A DNA stretch of 64,000 nt from Prorocentrum cordatum (GCA_963575745.1 CAUYUJ010014593.1:1073834-1137833); one strand, 5' to 3'. Shown: positions 10,200-21,915, counted from the stretch's first letter. A program made the numbers and translations. Notes: generated by a model from the sequence alone, not told the origin.

Positions 10200-10790
10200 G
10201 AAGCGTGTCGTTGGGGCGGCGTTTTGCCTAGTGTGTCGCCGGGGCGGCGTGCCAAGCGTGTCGCTGGGGCGGCGCATTCTTTTGGGAGAATTTGATTATT
10301 ATCAGGGCACCAGGTTTTCGGGGACACAACTCGGCGGCAACGGCGGTCTTGCGCAACGACCCCACCTACGTGGCAAGCGCTTTCTGGGCACAGCCTGGCG
10401 GAAGCGCCGGTTTTCGTTCACTTTCGACAAGTCAAAGGTTCTGGCCTCCCGGACACAGCCCGGCGGCAATGCCGGCGGTCCCGCACATTTGCCACACCCA
10501 GAAGGCATGGGTCTTTGGACACACCTTGTTGTCTTCATTCGGTTCGTCGGAGATTTGAACCTCTGGGACATAGCCTTGTGGCAATGCCGGCGGTCCTGCA
10601 CACTTCCCCCATTCATGAGGCATGCTTTTGTCGGGCACAGCCTGCTGTGTCATTCGATTAATCGGAGGTTTTAACTTCTGCGACATAGCCGAGCGGCAAT
10701 GTCGGCGGTCCTGCACACTTGCCCCACCTACTAGACAAACGCTTACGGGCACAGACTGGCGGTAATGCCAAAGGTCTTGTCTTAAAGACA
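10200..10790. repeat. Degenerate extension of the satellite
   Basis: Shorter, diverged units with GGACACAGCC(C/T)GGCGGCAATGC and GGCGGTC(C/T)(T/C)GCACA near 10320, 10390, 10455, 10570, 10690 and 10755; also GTGTCG(C/T)(T/C)GGGGCGGCG three times near 10205-10270. Spacing is about 60-120 bp. Confidence 0.6.
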
Positions 10791-10799
10791 TCAGCACTA

Positions 10800-11300
10800 C
10801 ACTGCAATCGTCTCCCCCTTCCTTACAGTTTACACCCCAGAGTAGGAACGCCCTATTTGCTCATTCAAGCGACCACAAATCGTCAGCACTGGAACTTGCA
10901 ACTATCCAGATTTTAGGCGTACCGTCCCATTCACTATTCCCCCACGCCACGCAAGGCGCTGCAAATGTCACGGGGACGATGCGGCGCAGCAGGCGTTAAA
11001 AATGTTAGAGCAGCTTGCGCCCAAACCGGCGTTAAAATTGTTGAAGCAGTTTTGGCTGAAGGAATCGCGCGCATGGGGTGCGCGTGCCGTGCGATGCAGC
11101 ACAGCATATTACATTGGACACCTAAGTCTGACACGCGTTTTCCCTCGATCCAACGAAAAATTGTTGGGCTCTGGGGAGGAGGTCCAGTACTTCCTTTCAC
11201 CCCTAGGGTGGCCTGCTGTGGCGCAGGTCCACCTGTTAACCCTGGAGTGGAGATGGCTGCAGGCCATATCACATGGGGTTAAGGTGCCCCTTAAGCCAAA
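10800..11300. other. No recognised gene
   Basis: Small overlapping ORFs on both strands lack recognisable motifs. A partly palindromic repeated word GCGTTAAAAATGTT / GCGTTAAAATTGTT occurs near 10995 and 11025. Confidence 0.35.
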
Positions 11301-11304
11301 TCAC

Positions 11305-11410
11305 TCAAGTCCTCCCCCCCTCCTCCCTCCTCTCCCTCCTCCCCATCATCTTCCTCCTCGTGTCACTGGCTCCTTCCCTCGCCTCCTTTACCGCTCCTCC
11401 CACCTTCTCT
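11305..11410. repeat. CCT-rich tract
   Basis: Pyrimidine-rich with CCTCC words; interrupted and short. Confidence 0.7.
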
Positions 11411-12104
11411 TAAGGAGGTCGGATGTTGGTAAATACCAGGGTTGCCCCGATCCCCGTCAGCGTTTGTTGGTTGGGAAGTTGTTGGGCAACGTCGTCATAA
11501 TATGTTCTGTCAAAATATAGTCCTGCATTCCCAACAACTTGAAACTATATGCGTGATTCAGGAATAAGTGCATGATGGGATGCTGCTGGCACAAGTTCTG
11601 ATGTGGTCTTACTCAGCTGGATGGAACACATGATTCAACAGTTCGTTGGACAAGCTTCTTATTTCGACATTCTGGTTACCCAAACGGTCCAACATTCATC
11701 CAACGGGATCCAGCAGGGCATGCGCCAACTGGGCACCAGCAACGAAACAGGGCTTCGCCGATGGTTTCCGGCTCATGTCCCCCATGGCACCCGCATCCAG
11801 GTCGGTCGACGTTCCCTGAGATCAGATTGGGCAGCGTGTCGCAGATTATTGCAATTTGAATGGGAAGGGGAGGATGTGAGGAAGATGGGGTGGGCCAAAG
11901 CTGCAAATCTTTCACAGCGGCGGTGGGGCCGTCCGTCGGTCACCGAGAGAAGGAGGGAGGAGGGGAGCAGGCGTATGGGAATCCCCGCGACCGCGTCCTC
12001 GGCCCCTCCCTCGACGTCCTCCTCGGGGAGTCGCCTTGAGCTCCTGACCACGGGCGCGAAGCACATGTGGCAGGCGAGGGATGGAGGTTCTTGCAACTGA
12101 AGGT
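11411..12104. other. No recognised gene
   Basis: A plus-strand ORF of 165 codons (11603-12100) shows no recognisable domain, and an antisense frame of similar length overlaps it. I do not annotate either as a gene. Confidence 0.35.
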
Positions 12105-12565
12105 CGGGCCTCGGGAGGAGGGGGAGGATGAGGAGGAAGATTCGTAGGATGAGGCACTGAAGAAGGGGGGGGGAATGAGAAGGAGGAGGGGGAGGAGGGG
12201 GGATGAAGGGGAGTAGGACGAGGAGGGGGAGAAAGTTCAGAGGAGCATGGAGAGGAGGCTCGGTGTAGGACGGGATGAGGACAGGGAGGAGGGATGCTGA
12301 GGACGCTCGGAGGACGAAGAGAAAGAGGAGGATGAGGAGAGGGATGCATTGTCGGGAGGACCTGAGGAGGAGGAAGATCGGATCGGATCGGAAGTCCGCG
12401 CAGGGGCTCCAAAGGGGGCCACAGCCAGGGACGTGCAATCGCATTCGAATGACAGCAAGCCAAGGAGGAGGAGGAGGAGGAGGAGGAGGAGGAGGAGGAG
12501 GAGAAGGAGGAGGAGGAGGAGGAGAACGAGGAAAACGAGGAAGCTCGGAGGAGAATGAGGGGGGA
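12105..12565. repeat. GGA/GAG-rich purine tract
   Basis: Imperfect GGA repeats at 12105-12330 and purer GGA at 12460-12545, separated by about 130 bp of mixed sequence. Produces poly-Arg, poly-Gly and poly-Glu frames. Confidence 0.85.
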
Positions 12566-12739
12566 GGATGACTTAATCCGTTGGCACCCTGGCTGAGCTT
12601 TCGGCGGGCTTTGCTAGGCGCCGGTTGAGAAACACGACCCGCGGTTCGGGCCCCAGTAATATGATGTCTACGATTTCTACGAGATTTTTGCGGCGGCCGA
12701 CGACCACCAGGATAATTCCACGGGTTTGTCGAGAGCGTC

Positions 12740-12930
12740 GAAGCGCTCGAAGCTTCTTGGTTGAGACGATTGGTTGAGAGTTCGGGGGCGTGATCTCAAC
12801 CCGCTCTCAACTGGGCCTCAGCCGTGAATTTCTCAAATTGGTCTCGACCTAGTTTCAACCGGGCTTCAACCTGGTCTCAACTGGACCTCAACCCTCAACA
12901 GCCGTGGCTTCAATTGGGCCACTCGACCAG
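12740..12930. repeat. TCTCAACC minisatellite
   Basis: Irregular units of about 12-14 bp such as CTTCAACC, GGTCTCAAC and GACCTCAACC, preceded by the inverted form GGTTGAGA near 12755-12780. Confidence 0.6.
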
Positions 12931-12964
12931 GCCTTAGCATCATCCGTGTTCTTCCACGAGAGAC

Positions 12965-13850
12965 CCCCAGCCCTCCTTGGATTGCTCGCGTCGCGTTCCA
13001 TGGCCGCTTGCCTTGCGCCTAGCTGCGTCGGCTAGCAATGCCTGTCCCTCCGGCTGCGACTGTTTAGATTGCCATTGGGATGTTTCCACGTTTGCCCACG
13101 GGGCTTGAAAATGAAAGGAAGCTGCCCCTATGTATTGGGAAGGCCCTGTGGCTGGTGCCGCCGACCCTGAAGGGGGACGATGACGACGGCGGCGGCGGCA
13201 GCGGCGACGACGACGCTGACGCTCTGGAGCCCGTCTTGGGGTTATCTTGGAGGCCTATGGTGCCCCATACCCTACTTCTCCATCCTCGGGGCCCTTGCAC
13301 GTACTTGCCCCCCCCCCCCCGCAAGGCGGCACGCGCGATGTTCATCGCAAGGGATGCGTACCTCCTCTGTCGTGTGAGTGAGTCGAACGGCCATGCGTAA
13401 CAAATGGGAGGCAACCTGGTATCACGCGGTTTCCTCGTCTGTCTCTGCCCGCGCGCTTGGAAGGTGGAAACATCAAGGCACGCCACGGCACTCAAGTGTC
13501 TCGTGTCTGCGCAGACCAGCGTCGGCATGTGTTTTGTCCTCGATATCACGTTGTTCCCTCATCTCCTCTCATGCCATTCGCCTCGTCGCACTGACCATCA
13601 GTGCCGAGTGGAGATGCAAAGATGCGTACCCCAGCCTTTTGGCAATGCACAGTAATACTCTGGCGTTCGTTCGTCTTGCAGCGCGCGTGGCTTGGCAACC
13701 CAGCCACGCGAGTGTTGGAATGCGCGCCTCGGCAATTAGGCAACCCAATGAGTGCGATCACCTCAAGCGTATACATACATCATACATCTATATATATAAA
13801 TATATATACATATATATGTGTGTGTCTGCGTAATATGATATTATCCCCCT
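12965..13850. other. No recognised gene; TA microsatellite at 13786-13820
   Basis: A GGC/GAC-rich run lies near 13180-13215 and a C run at 13310-13320. ORFs of up to about 160 codons overlap on opposite strands without recognisable domains. A short ATATAT array lies near 13786-13820. Confidence 0.35.
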
Positions 13851-15700
13851 CCCTCGCGCGCCGCGGTCGTCGCAGCATCTCGGCCCAACTTCCTTCTCGG
13901 CCCCCGCTCGGCGGGCGCATTCTGCAGGCGCTTGCTCAGGCGGCCACAGGGGGTTGGCGAGCTCCTACTCCGAGGTCGTCGAACCGCGTTCTGCGAGCGG
14001 TTTGTGGACTGACCTCTTCTCTCGCTCGCGGATCTCGGCACCTTCTCCTCGGGGGCGCCGTGGTCCGCACAGGCCGACCCGAGCGGCGGTGGGCAGTGCC
14101 CTCTCGCCGCTCGGGGTTCAGCCTGCCCCACCGTTTGCCTGAGCAACGGGGTCACACCTCTGCTGCTCTCTTCGGTTGTGGCCGTTCCTGGTGCCGCGGC
14201 CGCCTGCAGCCTCCGCGGACACTGCTGCGTCGGGGCCGCTGCGCCCCGCGGGCGGGGGCAGGCGGTCTACCCCCGCGCGCGGGCTGCGAGCGGAGGCTGT
14301 GGAAGGGAACTGTCGCGGCGCGCAGCGCGCAGCTGGCTTGCGGCCCAGGACCGCGGGCTGAGGACCGCGCGCGGGCCTTGTCCCAGGGTTCGCCCTCGGC
14401 CGCGCCCAGAGGCCAGCCCTCCCAGGTGGCCCTCCGGCCACGCTCCGCGTGCTGCTGGCGACGGCAGCCGCATTTGCAGCAGACGGGGAACTGGCCATCC
14501 CCGAGGGTCCTGCGCGGTCCGACCTCGCCCCGTGGACTGCTCCATCGGCCACGCGGCACGACCGTTGGCGCCTGGACGAGGGCGAGGCAGGTGGCGCCGC
14601 GATCCCCCTGGCCTCTCGGCCTGGGGGTGTCCTGCGGGTTCCTGCCGCTCCGCCGACGGCCTCAGTTTGGCAGAGGCGGAGGGGCTCACGGGGCTCGCTG
14701 GTCCATTTCGAGTGGTCAGTTTGCCGTTGTTCGGCGCGGCGTCCCGCCTGCTGGAGGTGTGGGTCTGCATCTCGAGGCTTCCTATTTTCTTGGCATCGCT
14801 CGGACGTGTGCGGTTTTCCTTCGGCGAGGACCATCGAGGAGCATCCTTGATCATTTGGCGAAAAAACCACGCACGAAACCGACAAAAAAACACAGGAAAT
14901 GAACGTCCGAGCGATGGCCAGTTTTCTGTCCGAGGAGGACGGCGAAGGGTTGATGCCTTCTGGGTCCGCCCGCGGCCGCGCGCATCGGCCGCGCCCGGTC
15001 GGGAATCGCCACCCGCCGCCGGAGGCTCAACGCGCGGTCGCCCGGGGGCTCCGCCGAAGCCGTGGACTGCCATGGCCCGCCTTCGGGCGGGGGGGGCCAT
15101 CGCCGCTGCTCCCGAGGAGGGGACGCCGATGACGCGAGCGGAGTTCCAGCTGGAGGTCCAACGTCCGTTGGCTGCGACTTCGGCCCAGACGGTGGCCCCC
15201 CCCCTTGGGGGCTCGCGCCGACTCCCGCGGCGCCCGCTTCGAGGCGCCACAGTTGTTCGCCGACGAGGCGGCATGAGTGGGCATCCCCCAGGACGAGCTT
15301 CAGACGATGTTCGTCCAGCCTCCACCGCCGCAGTGGGCCCGCAGCCAGCCGCGCAGCCACGCCTGCTTCGGCGTCGTCGACGGCTCGGGGCAAGGGCAGA
15401 GCCTGGGAGCGCGCAGCTTCTGTTTCTGGTGAGCAATCCATTTGTGGTGGATGTGGGCGCGCCTGAGGCTGACCAAGTTCTCGATGCCCTTCGGCAGACG
15501 GTGCCGGTGAGACAGAACGAGGCGGTGCACCATTCGGTGTTTGTGGGGGTTGGGTGGGCGCAGCGGAGGTTCGCAATCCCATCTGCCTGGAGAAAGTGGT
15601 TCGTCCGCTTCTTCATCTTCCAGGCTGCTCATAACCCCTACATTGCATGCAAATTGGGCTGGTTGCTCTGGAGGTGGAACATTTCTTGGTAGATGGGCGC
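13850..15700. other. GC-rich segment with long overlapping ORFs on both strands
   Basis: Plus 14178-15692 (504 codons) and minus 14267-15616 (449 codons) overlap almost completely. In segments this GC-rich, stop codons are rare and such overlaps are expected by chance. Neither translation shows a domain I recognise, and both are Arg/Ala/Pro rich. The least biased part is the plus-strand end, from about 15420 (VDVGAPEADQVLDALRQTV onward), which could be an exon or the tail of an old gene. I leave it unnamed. Confidence 0.25.
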
Positions 15701-15852
15701 TAGGACAATGTGGTCGCGATCGCTGTGCTTACTGAAGACATGCAGTCCTGGATCGGGCGGTGGGCCGCGCAGAACTGCTTCGACAAATTGTTAAAACTCC
15801 AGATTGTGGGGGATCTTTGGGGCTCCACCCCAAGCTACCAAGATGCGGGACA

Positions 15853-16031
15853 GGAAAATGACCACAGCCACTGCTTCTTGTTTGCGCTGCCTTCCAGCCG
15901 GCCGAAAAAGAAGCAGTGGTTGTGGCCATTTCCCTGGTGCCAAGCTCAATGAAAATGACCACAACCACTGCTTCGTTTCTGCGGGCTGGAAGGCGGCAGC
16001 AGAAGAAAAGCAGTGGCTGTGGTCGTTTTCG
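15853..16031. repeat. Two hairpin elements, head to head
   Basis: Hairpin 1 pairs 15855-15879 (AAAATGACCACAGCCACTGC...) with 15908-15931. Hairpin 2 pairs 15951-15974 with 16006-16030 using the same stem. The loops also match each other in inverted orientation (CTGCCTTCCAGCC versus GGCTGGAAGGC), so hairpin 2 is an inverted copy of hairpin 1. A 16-bp part of the stem (CAGCCACTGCTTCTTG) recurs at 43880-43895. Looks like a small fold-back MITE family. Confidence 0.7.
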
Positions 16032-16299
16032 CGCCCCGTACAAGAGCGTCCAAAGCATGTTGTCGTGCTCCTCGTGAGTCAGGTGGTGCGGGTGGTCCTG
16101 GATGCACTGCTCCGCTACTCCCAACAGCCCTTTGGGCGGAGGTGGTTTAGAGAGCCCGTTCTGTTCCACCCTCTTCTTCCCTTTCGGGGAGGGGTTTACC
16201 CCTCCCGCATACCCCCTCCCCCTGGGCCTTGAGGGAGGGGCCGCGGATGGTTGGAGCGTCTGTTTTGGCGTAAGATGGCGGCATGACAGCCCAACAGAG

Positions 16300-16620
16300 C
16301 ACAAGATGACCTCCAAGATCGCTCAAGATAGCCCTCGAGGACTCAAGGTAGCTCCTAACAAGCCTACATGAGGCTCCAAGGCCGCAAGAGTGCCCAAGAG
16401 CGTCCCAAGAGGGCCCCAAGAGGCGACTTTTCGGGTTCCAGAGAAAGGGCATAATTGACGCTGCGCTCCTTTTTGAGCCGTGCTCTCCAAGATAGTCCCA
16501 ATAGACCCCCCAGACCCCCCAAAGAGCCCCAAGAGGGCCCTAAGACCCCCCAAAAAGAGCCCGAAGGATGCCCCAAGAGGCATCACGAGGACCCCAAAAG
16601 GGTCCTGAGACCTGCAACGT
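16300..16620. repeat. CCAAGA(G/C) minisatellite
   Basis: Degenerate units of 9-17 bp such as CCCCAAGAGG, CCCAAGAG and CTCCAAGA over about 320 bp. Unit length drifts, so this is an old array. Confidence 0.65.
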
Positions 16621-16664
16621 AGTCCCCAGGAGCGACACACCCAGAGACGCATTCATGGTTGACT

Positions 16665-16838
16665 TTGTCGTCGTCGGTTGTCGCCGTCGTCGTCGTCGGG
16701 TGCATCATCGTTATCCTTGTCATCGCCGTCGTCGTCCTCGTCGTCGCTATCCCCATATCTCCGCACACCGCCTTCCGTTCCTCCTGTTCCGCCTCGTTTT
16801 CCCACTGCCCCCGCAAGAAATAATATATATATATATAT

Positions 16839-16884
<46 letters not shown>

Positions 16885-16970
16885 TATACGTGCGCATATA
16901 TATTTATATATATATATACATATATATATATAAATAAATATGTATGTATATATATACATACATATATATC
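16665..16970. repeat. GTC tract then AT microsatellite
   Basis: GTCGTC-rich sequence at about 16665-16750 followed by nearly pure (TA)n at 16820-16970 with ACAC and GCGC interruptions. Antisense poly-Tyr/Ile frames here are artefacts. Confidence 0.85.
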
Positions 16971-17228
16971 GGCAACACCCGAATCACGAGTTACAGGAGA
17001 CTTAACTCGAGGGGTAATACTTTTCACCTCGGTACGCGCACCCACAGAAGGAAAAGACTTAGCTCGCGAGGTAATGCTTTACCATGCTTCCAACGGCACA
17101 AAAAGTATGAGCTTGCGAGTTAATTCTTTTGTTTGCCCACCGACACTAAAACTATTAAGTTGCGTTTTAATTGTTTCCGTGGCCGTACGACACAGAAAGT
17201 ATCAATTCGCAAGCGAATGTTTTCCTAC

Positions 17229-17333
17229 CGTGACCAGTGGTAACAGTAGTAGTCAAGGTAGAAGTAGTAGTAGTACCAGCGATAATAAAAGTACTAGCAG
17301 TAGCCATTGTAATAGTAGTGGTAGTCGTAGTAT

Positions 17334-17364
<31 letters not shown>

Positions 17365-17560
17365 TCTAGTACTAGTACAAGTACGAGTACGAGTAGTCAT
17401 AGTCGTCGTAGTAGTAGTACTTGTAGCAGTAGTCTGGTTGAAGTAGTAGTAGTAGTAGTAGTAGTCGTAGTCGTAGTAGTAGTAGTCGTAGTCGTAGTAG
17501 TAATCGTGGTAGTCGTAGTAATAAAGTAATAGTTGTTGTAGTAGTCGTATGGTTGAAAAC

Positions 17561-17594
<34 letters not shown>

Positions 17595-17706
17595 CGTAGT
17601 ACTACTATTACTTTTACGGCTACCACTACTACTACTACTGCTACTACTACTACTACTACTACGACGACTACTTCTACTACTATTACTTCTACGACTACTA
17701 CTACTG

Positions 17707-17740
<34 letters not shown>

Positions 17741-17748
17741 GACTACTA

Positions 17749-17781
<33 letters not shown>

Positions 17782-17782
17782 T

Positions 17783-17843
<61 letters not shown>

Positions 17844-17904
17844 GCTACTCTGCTACTATTATTAATGGAAGTAGTGAATGTAGTAGTAGACATGGTAGAC
17901 ATAC

Positions 17905-17947
<43 letters not shown>

Positions 17948-17980
17948 CGTAGTAGTAGTAGTAGTAGTAGTAGAACTAAT
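17229..17980. repeat. AGT/ACT trinucleotide array in inverted blocks
   Basis: AGT-type blocks at about 17229-17596 and 17876-17980 flank an ACT-type block at about 17617-17850. AGT and ACT are reverse complements, so the block can form very long imperfect hairpins of about 200 bp per arm. Interruptions are mostly CGT, GCT or CCA single-base variants. Confidence 0.9.
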
Positions 17981-17984
17981 AATA

Positions 17985-18430
17985 GTAGCCTTCCTCCCTC
18001 TCTCCCTTCCTTTCCTCCCTCTCTCTCCCCTTCCCTCCCCCTCCTTCTGTACTGGCGCGCTGCTGTCGTCGCTGTCGTCCGCCGTCGTCCTCCTTCCCTC
18101 AGCTCACCCTCTCCGCTCCCTGCTGTTCCGCCGCCCTTCCGCTTTTCCTCGCCCCCTTTCCCTGCTTGCTCTCCTGTTCCCTTCCTTCACTCTCCGTCTC
18201 TCTCCTCCTCTCCCTCTCTCCCGCCCCTTCTGGTGTGGCCAGCCGTGTTGTTTTGGCACGATCCGGAAGTTTAGAAGATGTTTCTTTTTGGTTCGTCTGC
18301 GTCCCTTCGTTCCCTACTTGCTTAAGGCTATCAGTGTGGTTTTGGTTCATTCGGTGCAAGTGCGTGGAAAGAAAACATGGTTAACCCCCACAACCTCGGC
18401 AAATTTGTGGAGGATCATGGTACTCAGGCG
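17985..18430. other. CT-rich spacer, no gene
   Basis: Pyrimidine-rich (CTCCCT, CTTCC) with no recognisable product. Confidence 0.4.
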
Positions 18431-19200
18431 AATGTAAGACTAACAAAAATCTGAACTTGACATAACTACAAAATTGTCACGCGCGAGTGTATTATGCAAG
18501 ACCGTAACACATCCATCGAACAGCTCGAGACATCTGAGATCGTTACTATTCGAGCTGGCCGAACGACGATCGCATTCCGCACGGAAATCTGCAAAAGCGG
18601 AATGATACGATAAAAAATAAACGCATCAACCTCATGTTTGGTTGGCGGCTTTCTTCTCGAACTATGGCCGAAACACTATTTGTAGTCTACAATTCTTGTT
18701 TCCCCAGAAATATAGTTGATTTTAGAAAACTTCAAAACATGTGTTCGAGAGTTTACCGATGTTGTTTACTGCGCAGCATATGACTTCATCTAATTTAACA
18801 CCTGAAATACATAAATAAACAACAGAGGTATTCATGCAAACTGGTTTAAAGCGTAGACTTCATGGTAATATCAAGCAACTGTTCGTTGTAAATAATGTCA
18901 CGAATACATCAACACTACTTTCATGACATGACCTAAACTTGTCAAACAATTAAATTAAATTAAACCGTCCAAACCAAATTAACTGCTCTACCGTCCAAAC
19001 CAAATTAAAATTGCAAACTAAAGCTGGCACCGCACATGTTAAGTACCATCAAAAATAATTTCACATGCGTCGAATTAAAAACCACTGCAACCTCGAGAAA
19101 TATGGTTAGCCACTGAAACCAAAAAATGGCATTGACCAGAAAACAACTAATTCGATATGCTGTCTAAACCCGCCCTTCCATCCCCCGCCCTTCCGTCCTT
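18430..19200. other. AT-rich unique spacer
   Basis: Clearly lower GC than its surroundings, no ORF of note, and no tandem structure beyond the word ACCGTCCAAACCAAATTAA, present twice near 18965 and 18990. I see no gene. It lies downstream, in the transcription sense, of retroelement A. Confidence 0.4.
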
Positions 19201-19764
19201 CCTCCTTGTCCCCCCCCTCCCACGAGGGAGGAAGAAACATCATCTTAAATTTGCGCCAGTGTGTCCTGTCCGGTGTTTTCCGGGTGTTTGCGGAGGAAAC
19301 GCTGCATCATCGCATCATTGAATGTACGCCATGCACTGCGAACCCGCCAATCGTGATTCCGAACACGCATAGGGAAAGCGTAATGCCGCGCGTGACACAA
19401 CAAGGTATGAATAGCTCAAGCGCCTTAAGCACGCCGATGGAAAGCAAACTGCGATTGCTACACGAACGTTGGGACCTGAAAAACACTACGGGAAGCAGGG
19501 ACGGGAGGGGATAAATCCGGGAGGATGGGACAGGACAATAGGAGAACACGGATGGAGAGGATGGGAGGAGCTGGAGGAAAGAGAACAAGAAGAAAGGAGA
19601 ATTGGAAACAAAAGAAAAGATACACGGGTGATCGTCGGACCGGTCGGCAGCATGATTTTTTTTCCCCCGCAAGGCAGCAGCGGATGACGACGGTGACAGA
19701 CAGAAGCCAGGCGCCTACACGGCGCATCGGCACGCAAAATTGCTTTGAGTTTTGCATTGGGGCG

Positions 19765-19865
19765 CGGGGGCAACACGCGCCAAATGCGCGTGAGAATGCA
19801 TGGGGGCAGACGCGCCAAATGCGCACCGAGGAAAACAAAACACACGCCAAATGCGTGCCGGCACG
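19765..19865. repeat. CGCGCCAAATGCGCG motif cluster 1
   Basis: Three units (ACGCGCCAAATGCGCGTG, ACGCGCCAAATGCGCACC, ACGCCAAATGCGTGCC) at 30-55 bp spacing. Related clusters lie at 24095-24260 and, inverted, at 29270-29375. Each lies next to a purine (GGA) tract and beside a retroelement end. Confidence 0.7.
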
Positions 19866-19932
19866 GGGTGAAGGAAGAGGGGAGGGAGGAGCCGAGGCCG
19901 AGGAAGGGAGGAAGGCAGGAGGGGAGACGAAA

Positions 19933-20634
19933 TCAGAGCCACATATCTTCCACGCAATCGCGCACGCAACGAGCCCATTGTTGTTTGGGTCTCCCAGGCC
20001 TTCGGTTGAGTTCCCAGTTCCTGGGTTCACGCGAGTCTGGCATGCACGTCAGCATCCTAAGCAAGTTGTCAGAGGGCAAAGTGCATACGCTATTGTACAG
20101 TTTGATTTGCCGCTCAAGCAAGATTGCGCTCAGAGCGGAAAAAAATGCTTTTCCCAAGACTTCCGCGTTGGAAACTCTCGAGATGAACGAAGATGGGATG
20201 GACATGATTTTCCTCAGGCAGCGCGCGTGGAAACCGTCCAAACGACGTTTGTCGGCTTGCAACAACCATACAGATTCGAGGCTATACAGAAGCTTTGGCA
20301 ACACAATCGCACTATATAATTCGAGCTTTCTTTTCCTGGGTATGTTCGCATGCGACCAACACCTTTGCATCGCTTTGAAAATTCCTTTCGCTTCCCCAAT
20401 CCGTCTGGTAAGTTCTGCTTTTGCGGACGCGTCTACAGTGATTAAACTTCCGAAGTAAATTGTCTGCTCCACTGTTTTGAGAGGGGTCCCAGACGGATCA
20501 AAAATACAGCCGTTGTGTCCGATGTGCATCACACTTGTTTTGTCCCAGTCTAATTCTAGTCCGCAGGCAGCCCCTTCTTCGATAACAACGTTCAGAAGTG
20601 ATTGTAGTTGGTGCGCGCTGCTGCTCACCAGCAT
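19933..20634 (-). pseudogene. LINE A reverse transcriptase, C-terminal part
   Basis: 233 codons starting ITMLVSSSAHQLQSLLN, which in related elements directly follows the YADD box, then CGLELDWDKTSVM, the YFGSLI connector, the RRI(G)EAKG(I)F and KRKLELYSAIVLPKLLY segments typical of LINE thumbs, and a basic tail ending RRPGRPKQQW, which aligns by eye with the RARGRPKREW tail of element B. The YADD itself is absent: the preceding frame ends PEIMVGFIAG and joins here at about 20640, so roughly 80 residues are missing. Non-functional as an RT. Confidence 0.85.
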
Positions 20635-20649
20635 TGTGATATCCCTGCT

Positions 20650-21915
20650 ATAAAACCTACCATTATTTCTGGAATTCCAAATCGGCGCAATGCGGTAATC
20701 AATTCATCGTGATTGAGTCTGTCAAAAGCTTTTGCCTAATCCAGAAAAATTGCCAAGAAACCAGACGAGGCAGAGGCGTAAACCGCGTCAAACATTCGAC
20801 GCACGATGGAAATAGCTTGCGTTGTATTCTTGCCGGGTCTGAAGCCAAATTGTGTTTTTCGCATGCGTGTTTCTGCTCCCCCATATTGCAGGCGCTTCTG
20901 TATAATTGAAGCCACCACTTTATAGCCAACTGGTAAAAGCGCGATTGGCCTGTAGTTGGCCGGGAGGCTTGCGTCGCCCCTTTTGTAGAGCAGCGTTACA
21001 CATGATGTTTTCCATTGTGTTGGAATGTCGTTTTGATCCCAGCATTTTTGACATAACACGAATAAGTTGTCCAATGCCTCCCCGTTGTGCAGCAGGTACT
21101 TCCAGAATTCAGGTGGTATGTCATCAACCCCGGCAGCCTTCCCAACCGACATATTTTTGAGCACATCGGTCCGTTCTTCCATTGTAAAAGGGTACATATT
21201 GATTTGAAGTGTCTCTCCCATGTGTGATCCGGCTGAAGGTTTTGTGTTAGGGTTCGTGATTTTCCATTGCGTATGCTCAAAATAATATGCCAATACATTG
21301 CCGCGCTCTTTGCTTTCAGCGAGTTCCCCATTCGAATATTTGATTTGTATTGGTTTCTTTGCGGGACCTTTTCCGAAGCTGTCGAACTGCTCGCCAAGGG
21401 CCGCCGTGTAGTTGGTCATCAAACCACATGCGTTTATCCTTTTTCACCGAGTCCCGAATGGTCTTGGAGAGTAGTTTTTCTTCGTCGTGTCGGCGTGCAC
21501 GTCGAGCGGCATCCCTGGCAACTAAGAAACTTAATGTACCTTGTGTAATACATGGCCGGTAAGCTTGTTTAGCAGTCTCGCTGGCGACCCCTGAAGCGGA
21601 GTGCATCGCAGTTTTGATTTGTTCGGCATGTTGATTTAAATATTCAGGGATAGTGTTCGCACGTATTGCCCCGCAGAATGCGTCGCCGTAGATCTCCGCC
21701 AGAGCTCGATCAATACGGAGTGCTTGTCCCCGAGTGGAATACCGAACTTTGGGTTTCCATGACGTGTCCAACGAAATAGACGCCCAAACTTGCAACAAGA
21801 AATGTCGTGATGCCAGCGTCTGTTCACGGTTGGATTCAATGTTTGAAAAAATGTCCCAATAGCGGGGCACCCGCCACGCAATGGTCAATTTGAGCGAAAC
21901 TTTTTGCATGAGCAT
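20650..21915 (-). pseudogene. LINE A EN/RT linker and RT N-terminal part
   Basis: The minus-strand frame from 21915 covers the EN C-terminus (SRHFLLQ) and the linker; the frame from 21422 covers the RT fingers. Diagnostic motifs: GKAAGVDDIPPEFWK, ANYRPIALLPVGYK and TQFGFRPGKNTTQA, then FLAIFLD, a TAG where tryptophan is expected, and AKAFDRLNHDELI. A frameshift near 21320-21420 separates the two frames. The motifs match LINE RT blocks 0-3 by eye. Confidence 0.85.

Noticed and set aside
11603-12100. 165-codon ORF as a gene
   Set aside because: No family resemblance, antisense frame of similar length, and an end in purine-rich repeat.
14178-15692. 504-codon plus ORF and 449-codon antisense ORF as genes
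   Set aside because: They overlap almost entirely on opposite strands in very GC-rich DNA, are Arg/Ala/Pro rich and show no recognisable domain; chance ORFs are expected in such composition.
17237-18437. Poly-Thr/Val/Ser proteins on both strands
   Set aside because: Direct translation of AGT/ACT arrays.
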